From Oscillospiraceae bacterium (GTDB taxonomy: Bacteria > Bacillota > Clostridia > Oscillospirales > Acutalibacteraceae): a DNA stretch of 34,025 nucleotides. The DNA lies in the NCBI GenBank assembly GCA_009784445.1, contig WRBQ01000022.1, forward strand, positions 1-34,025. The letters are read 5' to 3'. This document shows, piece by piece, positions 23,267-28,923 of the stretch; within the stretch, counting starts at the first letter, position 1; every line of letters starts with the position of its first letter. The position numbers were made by a program, and so were the translations under genes. The notes under the pieces were generated by a model. The model was not told the origin of the DNA. It saw only the letters and a program-made list of their open reading frames with translations, and did no database searches.

Positions 23267-23350
23267 TTATAAGAAGATAATCGAAAACACGCCAAAGGCA
23301 ATCAGCGCCAAACCACTAAAAAAGCCAGCAAAGGCCACCCAGTTATCCAT
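23267..23350 (-). CDS. 27-residue hydrophobic membrane peptide, cassette 2, second gene
   Basis: An AAAGGAGAAAACTCG ribosome site precedes ATG at 23350, which encodes MDNWVAFAGFFSGLALIAFG ending VFSIIFL. It is almost wholly hydrophobic after residue 4, long enough for a single membrane helix, with small-residue motifs (AGFFSG) that could support helix packing. It is a paralogue of the 23606-23689 peptide (both end GVFSII(F)). It has no known family that I recognise. The spacing, ribosome site and duplication together argue it is translated. Confidence 0.7.
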   Translation of the reverse strand: MDNWVAFAGFFSGLALIAFGVFSIIFL

Positions 23351-23387
23351 CGAGTTTTCTCCTTTCTGAGAAATGAGGGCTTGTGCT

Positions 23388-23477
23388 TTAGATAAAAATG
23401 CGAACGAAGGGCACGAGCGTTGCAATAGCCAAAATGCCGCCAAACACAATGCTCACCACGCCAAAGAAAATACCCAT
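23388..23477 (-). CDS. 29-residue hydrophobic membrane peptide, cassette 2, first gene
   Basis: The ATG at 23477 follows CAGAAAGGAGAAACAACC. It encodes MGIFFGVVSIVFGGILAIAT then LVPFVRIFI: a single hydrophobic helix with one Arg near the C terminus. It is the paralogue of the 23736-23825 peptide (MGTFLGVMSIVFGGILTIVT), with about two thirds of positions identical. A consensus promoter lies 38 bases upstream at 23515-23543. The second peptide gene follows after about 40 bases, with its own AAAGGAG. Confidence 0.7.
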   Translation of the reverse strand: MGIFFGVVSIVFGGILAIATLVPFVRIFI

Positions 23478-23514
23478 GGTTGTTTCTCCTTTCTGTTTTA
23501 TTTTAATCCCCCGC

Positions 23515-23543
23515 ATTATAACATATTATCCGTGAAATGTCAA
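23515..23543 (-). promoter_or_regulatory. Consensus promoter of peptide cassette 2
   Basis: On the - strand TTGACA (23543-23538), a 17-base spacer and TATAAT (23520-23515), both hexamers perfect. The first transcribed bases GCGGGGGATT match those of cassette 1 (GTGGGGGATT). Confidence 0.93.
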
Positions 23544-23558
23544 CAAAAAACTTGCAAA

Positions 23559-23582
23559 AACCACCCCGCAAGCGAGATGGTT
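23559..23582 (-). terminator. Terminator of peptide cassette 1
   Basis: On the - strand AACCATCTCGC pairs with GCGGGGTGGTT through 11 pairs, two of them G-U, followed by TTTTTGC. It is the counterpart of the 23223 terminator that ends cassette 2. Confidence 0.8.
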
Positions 23583-23605
23583 CATTTATGTTATGTGCGC
23601 ATCAC

Positions 23606-23689
23606 TTACCAAAAGATAATCGAAAACACGCCTAGGGCAATCAACGACAACCCGCCAAAAAAGCCCAAAAAGGCCGAAACATTACTCAT
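23606..23689 (-). CDS. 27-residue hydrophobic membrane peptide, cassette 1, second gene
   Basis: ATG at 23689 follows AGAAAGGAGAATATATTG. It encodes MSNVSAFLGFFGGLSLIALG then VFSIIFW. It aligns without gaps to the 23267-23350 peptide (FxGFFxGLxLIAxGVFSIIF), so selection has kept the protein sequence after the duplication. A single membrane helix with a GFFGG packing motif is predicted. Confidence 0.7.
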   Translation of the reverse strand: MSNVSAFLGFFGGLSLIALGVFSIIFW

Positions 23690-23735
23690 CAATATATTCT
23701 CCTTTCTGAGGAATGAAGTTCGTCCGAAAATGCAC

Positions 23736-23825
23736 TTAGCGGAAAATGCGCAGGAAGGGTCTGAGTGTCACAATTGTCAAGATTCCGCCAAACACGATGC
23801 TCATTACGCCTAAGAAAGTACCCAT
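23736..23825 (-). CDS. 29-residue hydrophobic membrane peptide, cassette 1, first gene
   Basis: ATG at 23825 follows AGAAAGGAGAATTAAAAC. It encodes MGTFLGVMSIVFGGILTIVT then LRPFLRIFR, a hydrophobic helix with three Arg near the C terminus, which predicts that end in the cytoplasm. It is paralogous to the 23388-23477 peptide. It is the first gene after the consensus promoter at 23859-23887. Confidence 0.7.
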   Translation of the reverse strand: MGTFLGVMSIVFGGILTIVTLRPFLRIFR

Positions 23826-23858
23826 GTTTTAATTCTCCTTTCTGCTTCAATCCCCCAC

Positions 23859-23887
23859 ATTATAGCACAATATCCGAGAATTGTCAA
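23859..23887 (-). promoter_or_regulatory. Consensus promoter of peptide cassette 1
   Basis: On the - strand TTGACA (23887-23882), a 17-base spacer and TATAAT (23864-23859). It starts immediately after the end of the 23896 membrane-protein gene. Confidence 0.93.
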
Positions 23888-23895
23888 CAAAAACT

Positions 23896-24699
23896 TCACA
23901 CCCCGCCCCGCAGCAGCTCCGCGTGGCGGCAGGCCCGCGCCTGCACCAAATACGGCAGCACAAACGGCAGCGGCACCACCAGCACGCACAGCGCATACCA
24001 CGGCAAAAAGCTCAACTTATAGCGCAATAGTGCCGCACATTGATCATTTGTGCGCGCGCAACTTAGTTGCACAGCATTGCGCAGTTTGCAGCGCGGCTGC
24101 TTGGCCAAAATAGACAGCACAAGTGCGTAACGTTGCACCGTGGCGGCGTAAAACCCTGCACCAACCAGCAGCAATAGCGCACCGCCCACCGCAGCAGCAG
24201 CAAACAGCGCAACATCCAGATTGCTTTGCTGCGCCTGCCAAAGAGTGCCACCAAACAAGAACCCACCCGGCACGAAAAACAATACCGCCCACAGCAACTT
24301 GCGCACACGCAGGCTAATCACAAACCACGCCGCCTTGAAGGCCCAGCGCGGTTGCAGCCAAAACATCACACGCTTGCGGCTACGTTTGCGTGCATCTGCG
24401 CCGCCGAAGTACCACGCCTCGCGGCCAACGCGCAGCGGCGCAACCAGCAGTGCAACCAGCATCACCAGCAGCAGCGCAACCCCAAGTTGAATCCCCTGCG
24501 CCGCCCAAGGTGTGAAGTCATTGTGCGGGTAGGGCAGCACGGCAACGGCCTGCGCAGCCGTGAAATCATGCAAAAAAGGCAGCAAACCCGCCGCCGCCGC
24601 AACCGCAAAACTGATAGCCAACAGCGCAAAGCCCGCGCCGCGGTGCCCCTTGGTTAGTTGCTTGGCCTGCAATTTGGTTTGCTTGTTGTTGAAGGTCAT
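23896..24699 (-). CDS. Polytopic membrane protein of unknown function, 267 aa
   Basis: The ATG at 24699 follows GAGGAGCTGGAC; earlier in-frame codons overlap the palindrome at 24713-24733. A charged N terminus (MTFNNKQTKLQAKQLTKGHRG) precedes about five or six hydrophobic segments: AGFALLAISFAVAAAAGLLP, GVALLLVMLVALLVAPL, LLWAVLFFVPGGFLFGG, VALFAAAAVGGALLLLVGAG and WYALCVLVVPLPFVLPYLV. A basic cytoplasmic loop (GGADARKRSRKRVMFWLQPR) sits in the middle. The layout resembles the DUF975-like membrane proteins of Clostridia, but I cannot assign it firmly. An XRE regulator and a likely operator lie directly upstream. Confidence 0.7.
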   Translation of the reverse strand: MTFNNKQTKLQAKQLTKGHRGAGFALLAISFAVAAAAGLLPFLHDFTAAQAVAVLPYPHNDFTPWAAQGIQLGVALLLVMLVALLVAPLRVGREAWYFGGADARKRSRKRVMFWLQPRWAFKAAWFVISLRVRKLLWAVLFFVPGGFLFGGTLWQAQQSNLDVALFAAAAVGGALLLLVGAGFYAATVQRYALVLSILAKQPRCKLRNAVQLSCARTNDQCAALLRYKLSFLPWYALCVLVVPLPFVLPYLVQARACRHAELLRGGV

Positions 24700-24712
24700 G
24701 TCCAGCTCCTCA

Positions 24713-24733
24713 TATGTGTATGTGATACACATA
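24713..24733. promoter_or_regulatory. Perfect palindrome, likely operator
   Basis: TATGTGTAT and ATACACATA form 9-base arms around GTG. It lies between the XRE regulator gene and the membrane-protein gene, just upstream of the latter's ribosome site. A regulator of this type often binds such a site to control its own operon. A leader hairpin is the alternative. Confidence 0.6.
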
Positions 24734-24755
24734 GTATGGAGCGGTTTTGGTGTGG

Positions 24756-24965
24756 CTATGCGAAAAAGAACAAGTCCTCAAACTTCTTGTCCAAGGCGAT
24801 ACACAAAATCAGCGCCAATTTTGCCGTGGGGCAAAACTGCCCCGTTTCAATAGAGCTAATCGTGTTACGCGACACCCCAACCATGGCAGCCAGTTGCGCT
24901 TGCGAAAGGTCTTTTTCCGCTCTCGCTACTTTTAGTTTGTTTTTTAGTACGATTTCATCCGTCAT
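24756..24965 (-). CDS. XRE-family transcriptional regulator, 69 aa
   Basis: A one-domain HTH protein: KNKLKVARAEKDLSQAQLAAMVGVSRNTISSIETGQFCPTAKLAL holds the five-helix Xre/Cro fold, with the recognition helix in VSRNTISSIE. The short end (LCIALDKKFEDLFFF) is typical of the small YozG/YvaO-like regulators that accompany membrane proteins. The ATG at 24965 lies directly after the stop of the 24967 membrane gene (overlap or near-overlap), with GGTGGGG as ribosome site. It probably controls its own operon and the 23896 gene through the palindrome. Confidence 0.9.
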   Translation of the reverse strand: MTDEIVLKNKLKVARAEKDLSQAQLAAMVGVSRNTISSIETGQFCPTAKLALILCIALDKKFEDLFFFA

Positions 24966-24966
24966 A

Positions 24967-25236
24967 TTAGCCCCACCACCCTTGAGTAACTCCCAAGTCT
25001 CGCAGAAGCAAAGCCGCGGCGCCAATTCCCAACACAGCAAAACAAACTGCGGCAATCAAGTATCTTTTCTGCTTCAAGATGCGATATTTAGCGAGAAAAT
25101 CCCCAAAGCATATGGCACATAGCAGCGTAAACACAGCGTACGCAGCAAGCCACTGCCCAAACAGCACACACACCATCAACAAAAGAAAGCCAACTGCTTC
25201 AGCATGCCAAGTGTGCTTGTCAAGTGTTTTTTGCAA
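24967..25236 (-). CDS. Small membrane protein upstream of the XRE regulator, 89 aa
   Basis: Three hydrophobic segments are visible: AVGFLLLMVCVLFGQWLA, AVFTLLCAICFGDFLA and LIAAVCFAVLGIGAAALLL, with a basic loop KYRILKQKRY between the second and third. A TTG at 25236 is the likely start, with only a weak ribosome site, so the exact N terminus is uncertain. Pairing of a small 2-3 helix membrane protein with a YozG-like XRE regulator is common in Firmicutes; the role is unknown. The stop codon adjoins the XRE start, indicating one transcript. Confidence 0.65.
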   Translation of the reverse strand: MQKTLDKHTWHAEAVGFLLLMVCVLFGQWLAAYAVFTLLCAICFGDFLAKYRILKQKRYLIAAVCFAVLGIGAAALLLRDLGVTQGWWG

Positions 25237-25264
25237 ATTCCATTATTTCATTGCAAAACATCAA

Positions 25265-25291
25265 AACAGGCAGCCCAACCGGCCGCCTGTT
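25265..25291 (-). terminator. Terminator of the 56-residue membrane protein gene
   Basis: On the - strand AACAGGCGGCC pairs with GGCTGCCTGTT (one G-U pair) around a five-base loop, followed by TTGATGTTTTG. It lies 18 bases after the stop codon at 25310. Confidence 0.8.
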
Positions 25292-25309
25292 TGCTTATTT
25301 ATTGCCAAG

Positions 25310-25480
25310 TCACTGCGCAATCAGTTGCACCAGCCATTGCACAATGCGAAAAACCACATAGCCAAGGCCTATCACCGCCGCTGGTGCCGCGACCAACGCC
25401 ACAAGCCCCAGCAAAAAGCCCAGCCCAAGCGTCACAAAGCCGCCCACCACGGGAATCAGCACAAAAAAGATGAACTCCAT
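25310..25480 (-). CDS. 56-residue membrane protein
   Basis: The ATG at 25480 follows GAAAGGAAAATGCT. The sequence runs MEFIFFVLIPVVGGFVTLGL, then GFLLGLVALVAAPAAVIGLG, then YVVFRIVQWLVQLIAQ: two or three short hydrophobic stretches with many Gly and Ala, giving probably two membrane helices. No family is recognised. A tRNA gene lies upstream on the same strand with no terminator between, so the two may share the tRNA promoter. A clear terminator follows. Shorter than most annotated proteins, but the ribosome site and terminator support it. Confidence 0.65.
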   Translation of the reverse strand: MEFIFFVLIPVVGGFVTLGLGFLLGLVALVAAPAAVIGLGYVVFRIVQWLVQLIAQ

Positions 25481-25547
25481 AGCATTTTCCTTTCAGGAAA
25501 TTCGCAAACACTGAATAGGCGACGCTTTCGCAAAACCGACATAGGAC

Positions 25548-25579
25548 ACAGCAAAGCGACGGAGCTCCACCGCAGGTGG
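25548..25579 (-). repeat. CCTGCGGTGG/GTCGCTTTGCTGTG repeat next to the tRNA
   Basis: On the - strand the tRNA CCA is followed directly by CCTGCGGTGGAGCTCC and GTCGCTTTGCTGTG. It is the same repeat as at 9771, 11257 and 33903. CCACCTGCGGTGG forms a short palindrome that includes the tRNA CCA end. Confidence 0.75.
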
Positions 25580-25653
25580 TGGAGCGGGCGGCGGGAATCG
25601 AACCCGCAACCGCAGCTTGGGAAGCTGCTGTTTTGCCACTAAACTACGCCCGC
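25580..25653 (-). tRNA. tRNA-Gly (anticodon CCC)
   Basis: The acceptor stem GCGGGCG / CGCCCGC closes the molecule (25653-25647 with 25590-25584), followed by discriminator T and an encoded CCA (25582-25580). The anticodon loop is TTCCCAA on a CAGCAGC-type stem, giving anticodon CCC, which reads GGG. The T arm carries GGTTCGATTCC. The body without CCA is 71 bases, normal for tRNA-Gly. A perfect consensus promoter lies upstream. Confidence 0.93.
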
Positions 25654-25737
25654 ACAACTGCGGCGAGTAGGCGCTTCGCGGTATTTTCTGCAAGGCTCTG
25701 CATCAAGAAAACACCCAGCAACCATTCACCCTAAATC

Positions 25738-25766
25738 ATTATAGCGCATACGGGCAAGTTTGTCAA
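25738..25766 (-). promoter_or_regulatory. Consensus promoter of tRNA-Gly
   Basis: On the - strand TTGACA (25766-25761), a 17-base spacer and TATAAT (25743-25738), 85 bases before the mature tRNA. Confidence 0.92.
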
Positions 25767-25818
25767 GAGGTATTCATAGGGCGCGCGCCGCTCTCATAAG
25801 ATTTTCCTCCCATTGGGC

Positions 25819-25847
25819 TTGATTTTTCGCGGAAAATATGCTATAAT
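25819..25847 (+). promoter_or_regulatory. Promoter of the radical SAM operon
   Basis: TTGATT at 25819-25824, a 17-base spacer and TATAAT at 25842-25847, with TG one base before the -10 (extended -10). The predicted leader of about 30 bases has no riboswitch-sized structure; GGGAGG at 25868-25873 is the ribosome site of the first gene. Confidence 0.88.
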
Positions 25848-25882
25848 GGAGTTATCTGTAGCTTGAAGGGAGGACCGCGACA

Positions 25883-26824
25883 TTGCATTATTTATTTTGG
25901 CGCACACAAATCGTGTTGCTACGCAAGTGCCCACCGCTATATGGCGTGGTGTGCAACTTCGGGCTTAACGCAGCAAACTCCAAGCGGCTTTGGCTAAAAG
26001 CCTTGTTTTGGCTTGCGCTGCATACTCCCGCTGCGCTGCTGCGGCACCTGCGCAATAAACTTCGCGGCCGCGTGGTGCTGTCACGCGTTACTTTGCCCAT
26101 TACCACGCGTTGCACGCTCAACTGCACCAAATGCATTGCCCGCACCCCGCACCTGCAAAGCCATGCAGACATCCCGCTTCACACACTCACGCAAGACATT
26201 GCATCGCTGTTCGCCTGCGTGGATGAAGTTTATGCGCTGGTCATTTCTGGCGGCGAAGCACTATTGCACCCGCAGCTGGCCGAAGTCCTGCGCCTGTGCG
26301 CAAGCTACGGCAAAGCCGGGCAAATCAGCCTGCAAACCAATGGCACCGTCATGCCCAGCAGCGAGGTGTTGGCCGCACTCAAAGATACCAACACCACCGT
26401 CAAAATCAGCCGCTACCCCGCTGCCTTGCAGCCCAACGTTGAACAACTTAAAGCCTTGTTGGCAGAACACGGCATCGTCCATTTGCACGACAACGGCACC
26501 CACTGGCTGGATTTCGGCCTCTTTGGACAGCCGCAGCCCGGCAATGTCAAAAAGCGATTTCGTGTATGCGTGCAGCAGATTTCCGCACCACTGTATCACG
26601 GGAAATATCACCTGTGCTGCGAATCCGCCATTTTGATGGACCAAAGCCGCATTGCCGATTTCCCGCAGGACTATATTGACCTGCGCAGCATCGCCCCGCA
26701 TGAGTTCGCCGCACAATGGAAGAACCTGCAAAAACGCCGTTGCCTTTCTGCCTGCACTCACTGCCAAGGCCACACTTACCTTTCGCCCAAAATCCCCATG
26801 GCAAAACAGGAGGATCACGCATGA
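25883..26824 (+). CDS. Radical SAM protein A1, 313 aa
   Basis: The start is TTG at 25883: it follows GGGAGG, and the paralogue at 26821 aligns from exactly this codon. About 70 residues come first, with a basic and hydrophobic character (MHYLFWRTQIVLLRKCPPLY and LFWLALHTPAALLRHLRNKL) that may touch the membrane. The radical SAM motif follows as C77-x3-C81-x2-C84 (TTRCTLNCTKC), with the GGE motif in LVISGGEALLHPQL. The C-terminal part has further Cys (FRVCVQQ, KYHLCCESA and CLSACTHCQG), consistent with an auxiliary Fe-S site of SPASM/Twitch type. The reaction is unknown. It overlaps the next gene by 4 bases (ATGA). Confidence 0.88.
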   Translation: MHYLFWRTQIVLLRKCPPLYGVVCNFGLNAANSKRLWLKALFWLALHTPAALLRHLRNKLRGRVVLSRVTLPITTRCTLNCTKCIARTPHLQSHADIPLHTLTQDIASLFACVDEVYALVISGGEALLHPQLAEVLRLCASYGKAGQISLQTNGTVMPSSEVLAALKDTNTTVKISRYPAALQPNVEQLKALLAEHGIVHLHDNGTHWLDFGLFGQPQPGNVKKRFRVCVQQISAPLYHGKYHLCCESAILMDQSRIADFPQDYIDLRSIAPHEFAAQWKNLQKRRCLSACTHCQGHTYLSPKIPMAKQEDHA

Positions 26825-27768
26825 AGTATCTGTTTTGGCGCATGCAAATTGTGTTGCTGCGCAAGTGCCCGCCATTGTCTGGCGCAATTGCCAAAGTTAG
26901 CTTGGGTGCCGCAAATTCGCGTCGCGTGTGGCTAAAAACGCTGGGGTTGGTTGCTTTGCAACTGCCGCGAGTGTTTGTGCAGCATCTGCGCAATCAGCTC
27001 GCTGGCCGCGTTGTGCTGCCCCGAGTAACCATGCCAACCACCACCTTGTGCACATTGCACTGCGACAAATGCGTGGGCCACATCCCAGATCTAACCAACC
27101 GCAGGCATTTTTCTGCCGAAGAAATCATTTCCAACATGCAAGCGTTGTTTGCTCGCGTCGATTATATCTACAGCACCATCTTCACTGGCGGCGAATTGTT
27201 TTTGCACCCACAATTAGACGAAATTCTTTGGGCCTGCGCAAGCATTGGCAAAACCGATGAAATCAGCGTGCAAAGCAACGCCACCGTCATGCCCAACGCA
27301 AAGGTCCTTGACGCGCTTAAAGAAACCAATACCGCGGTGAAAATCACCCAATACTCCCCTACGCTACAACCACGCGTCGAAGAGTTCAAACAACTGTTGC
27401 AAGCGCACAGCATACGCTACACCCACGAAAGCGCGCAATACTGGGCAGACATGGGCGCGTTTGGGCAGCAACAGCCCGGCGACGCAGAAAAACGTTACCG
27501 CGTGTGCACACAATCCATGTGCATGTTGTATGCCCAAGGCAAGTTTCACCCTTGCACAAAATCGTTCGTTTATGTATTAGAGGACAAAGTGTCTATCCCT
27601 AACGATGACTTCATTCACGTGCCCGAAACCACGCGCGAAACATTTGCGCCGCAATGGAATGCTTTGATGAAAAAACGCCGCCTAACCGCCTGCAGCTATT
27701 GTTTGGGCAATTCTTATGAAAGCCCGCGCATTCCCGTGGGCGTGCAACGCAAGCGAGAGGAGACTTAA
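26821..27768 (+). CDS. Radical SAM protein A2, paralogue of A1, 315 aa
   Basis: The ATG at 26821 follows AGGAGG and overlaps the A1 stop. The sequence aligns with A1 without gaps through residue 84: MKYLFWRMQIVLLRKCPPLS, then C77, C81 and C84 in TTLCTLHCDKCVGH. IFTGGELFLHPQLDE is the GGE motif. The C-terminal Cys pattern differs in part (YRVCTQSM, FHPCTKS and LTACSYCLGNSYESP). Tandem duplication with divergence suggests two related steps, or a heteromer. Not a truncated copy: both cores are intact. Confidence 0.88.
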   Translation: MKYLFWRMQIVLLRKCPPLSGAIAKVSLGAANSRRVWLKTLGLVALQLPRVFVQHLRNQLAGRVVLPRVTMPTTTLCTLHCDKCVGHIPDLTNRRHFSAEEIISNMQALFARVDYIYSTIFTGGELFLHPQLDEILWACASIGKTDEISVQSNATVMPNAKVLDALKETNTAVKITQYSPTLQPRVEEFKQLLQAHSIRYTHESAQYWADMGAFGQQQPGDAEKRYRVCTQSMCMLYAQGKFHPCTKSFVYVLEDKVSIPNDDFIHVPETTRETFAPQWNALMKKRRLTACSYCLGNSYESPRIPVGVQRKREET

Positions 27769-27771
27769 GCC

Positions 27772-28923
27772 ATGCATGCCATGTTGCCCAACTGGTTTCA
27801 GTACGCTTTTTCTGAGCACGAACCTTTCGTTTTCATACTGGTTTCGTTTGCGTTCATGCTGCTGCTGGCGTTACCTTTGGCCTCTTCACGCCGCATAAAT
27901 GCTCGTTTGCTGCCTGCAACAAAGCCGCACTTTTTGCAACAGCTGGCGCAAGGCATTGCCCCACCAATACTTTCCGGCAAGCGCCGGCAAATTCAACCCG
28001 GCAAAAAGCTCGCGCGCGGCCAGCACAATGTTTCACTGCGCAGCCGCGCCCGACGCGAAAAACTTTCCCGTGCTGTGCTGTGGTTGCACTGGCTGTTGTG
28101 CGATAAATTGCGTCTGCTGCCAAGTGTCGAGAGCAATCGTTCCATCAACAGGCTTTTTTTGCTGTTCATGGCTTGGCTCATTTCCGCAACCATACGATGG
28201 TTTTTTGCCAACGAATTTCGCGTTGCCATGGTGCAAGTGCGTTTCGGCGCCACCTATGCCACCCTTCAAGAACAGCTTCAATTTTTTTTCAGCATTTTCC
28301 TCATGCCGTTGCTGGCCGTAGCTATTGTATCTCCATTTTTCTTGATGAAAAAAAACCGCGAAGCCTACCTTGACTTTTTTGCGCTGTTCATGTTGTGGCA
28401 AGTCACCTACCAAAAACTACGTTGCTTCTACTGGAACTGTTGCTTTGGCTTGCCTTGGGCAAGCGGTATTTTCCACGGCGCTTTAGGCATTTATGTTTTC
28501 CCCATACAACTTGTTGAATTTGCTGTGGGCGTGTTGTTAACGATTCTATGCGTGTTGTTCATCACTCGTTCACGATTTTATAAACCCGGGCGCGGGCTTT
28601 CTCTGGCGCTAATTTCCTTCGCCTTGCCACGCTTCTTCGTGGAGTTTTGGCGCTATCGCAGCGAATTCTACCGCAGCATTGCTGTGGATGGCTTTATCTT
28701 TGGGCTCACCATTGAACAGGTGGTGTGCATCATTGCCATCATCATGGCCATCGTCTGGTGGTTTTCTCTGCCGCTGGCAAAGAAAACCTTGGACTGGATC
28801 AGCGATATCCCGCGCCGTGTGCTGGCTTGGTTCTATTTGCGCCCACGTGTGCACGCAAGGCTGTCGAAATATTTTAACTGGCACAGTGCCGTGGCAAAGC
28901 TTGAGGAGGAGCATCTGACGTGA
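27772..28923 (+). CDS. Lgt-like integral membrane protein (prolipoprotein diacylglyceryl transferase family), 383 aa
   Basis: An N-terminal membrane helix (PFVFILVSFAFMLLLALPL) precedes a basic stretch (residues 50-100, rich in Lys and Arg). Several more helices follow from about residue 125. The region 213-294 resembles Lgt: RCFYWNCCFGLP at 217-228 (like the RxGCFxxGCCyG block of Lgt-related proteins), PIQLVEFAVGVLL at 244, and LPRFFVEFWRY at 286-295. Lgt transfers diacylglycerol from phosphatidylglycerol to the Cys of lipoproteins. The HGG region of true Lgt is not recognisable here, so another acceptor or a different reaction is likely. The start is at ATG 27772, 3 bases after A2. Confidence 0.7.
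   Translation: MHAMLPNWFQYAFSEHEPFVFILVSFAFMLLLALPLASSRRINARLLPATKPHFLQQLAQGIAPPILSGKRRQIQPGKKLARGQHNVSLRSRARREKLSRAVLWLHWLLCDKLRLLPSVESNRSINRLFLLFMAWLISATIRWFFANEFRVAMVQVRFGATYATLQEQLQFFFSIFLMPLLAVAIVSPFFLMKKNREAYLDFFALFMLWQVTYQKLRCFYWNCCFGLPWASGIFHGALGIYVFPIQLVEFAVGVLLTILCVLFITRSRFYKPGRGLSLALISFALPRFFVEFWRYRSEFYRSIAVDGFIFGLTIEQVVCIIAIIMAIVWWFSLPLAKKTLDWISDIPRRVLAWFYLRPRVHARLSKYFNWHSAVAKLEEEHLT

Noticed and set aside
23250..23880. Type I toxin-antitoxin interpretation of the small peptides
   Set aside because: No antisense promoter is visible on the opposite strand, and two co-transcribed peptides per cassette are not the usual type I layout. Left open as a possibility only.
25493..25693. 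A 66-codon open frame on the - strand
   Set aside because: It covers the tRNA-Gly gene and flanking repeat; the Pro-rich peptide is the translated tRNA.
25848..25882. A cobalamin riboswitch before the B12-type radical SAM operon
   Set aside because: The predicted leader is only about 30 bases and holds no B12-box-like sequence.
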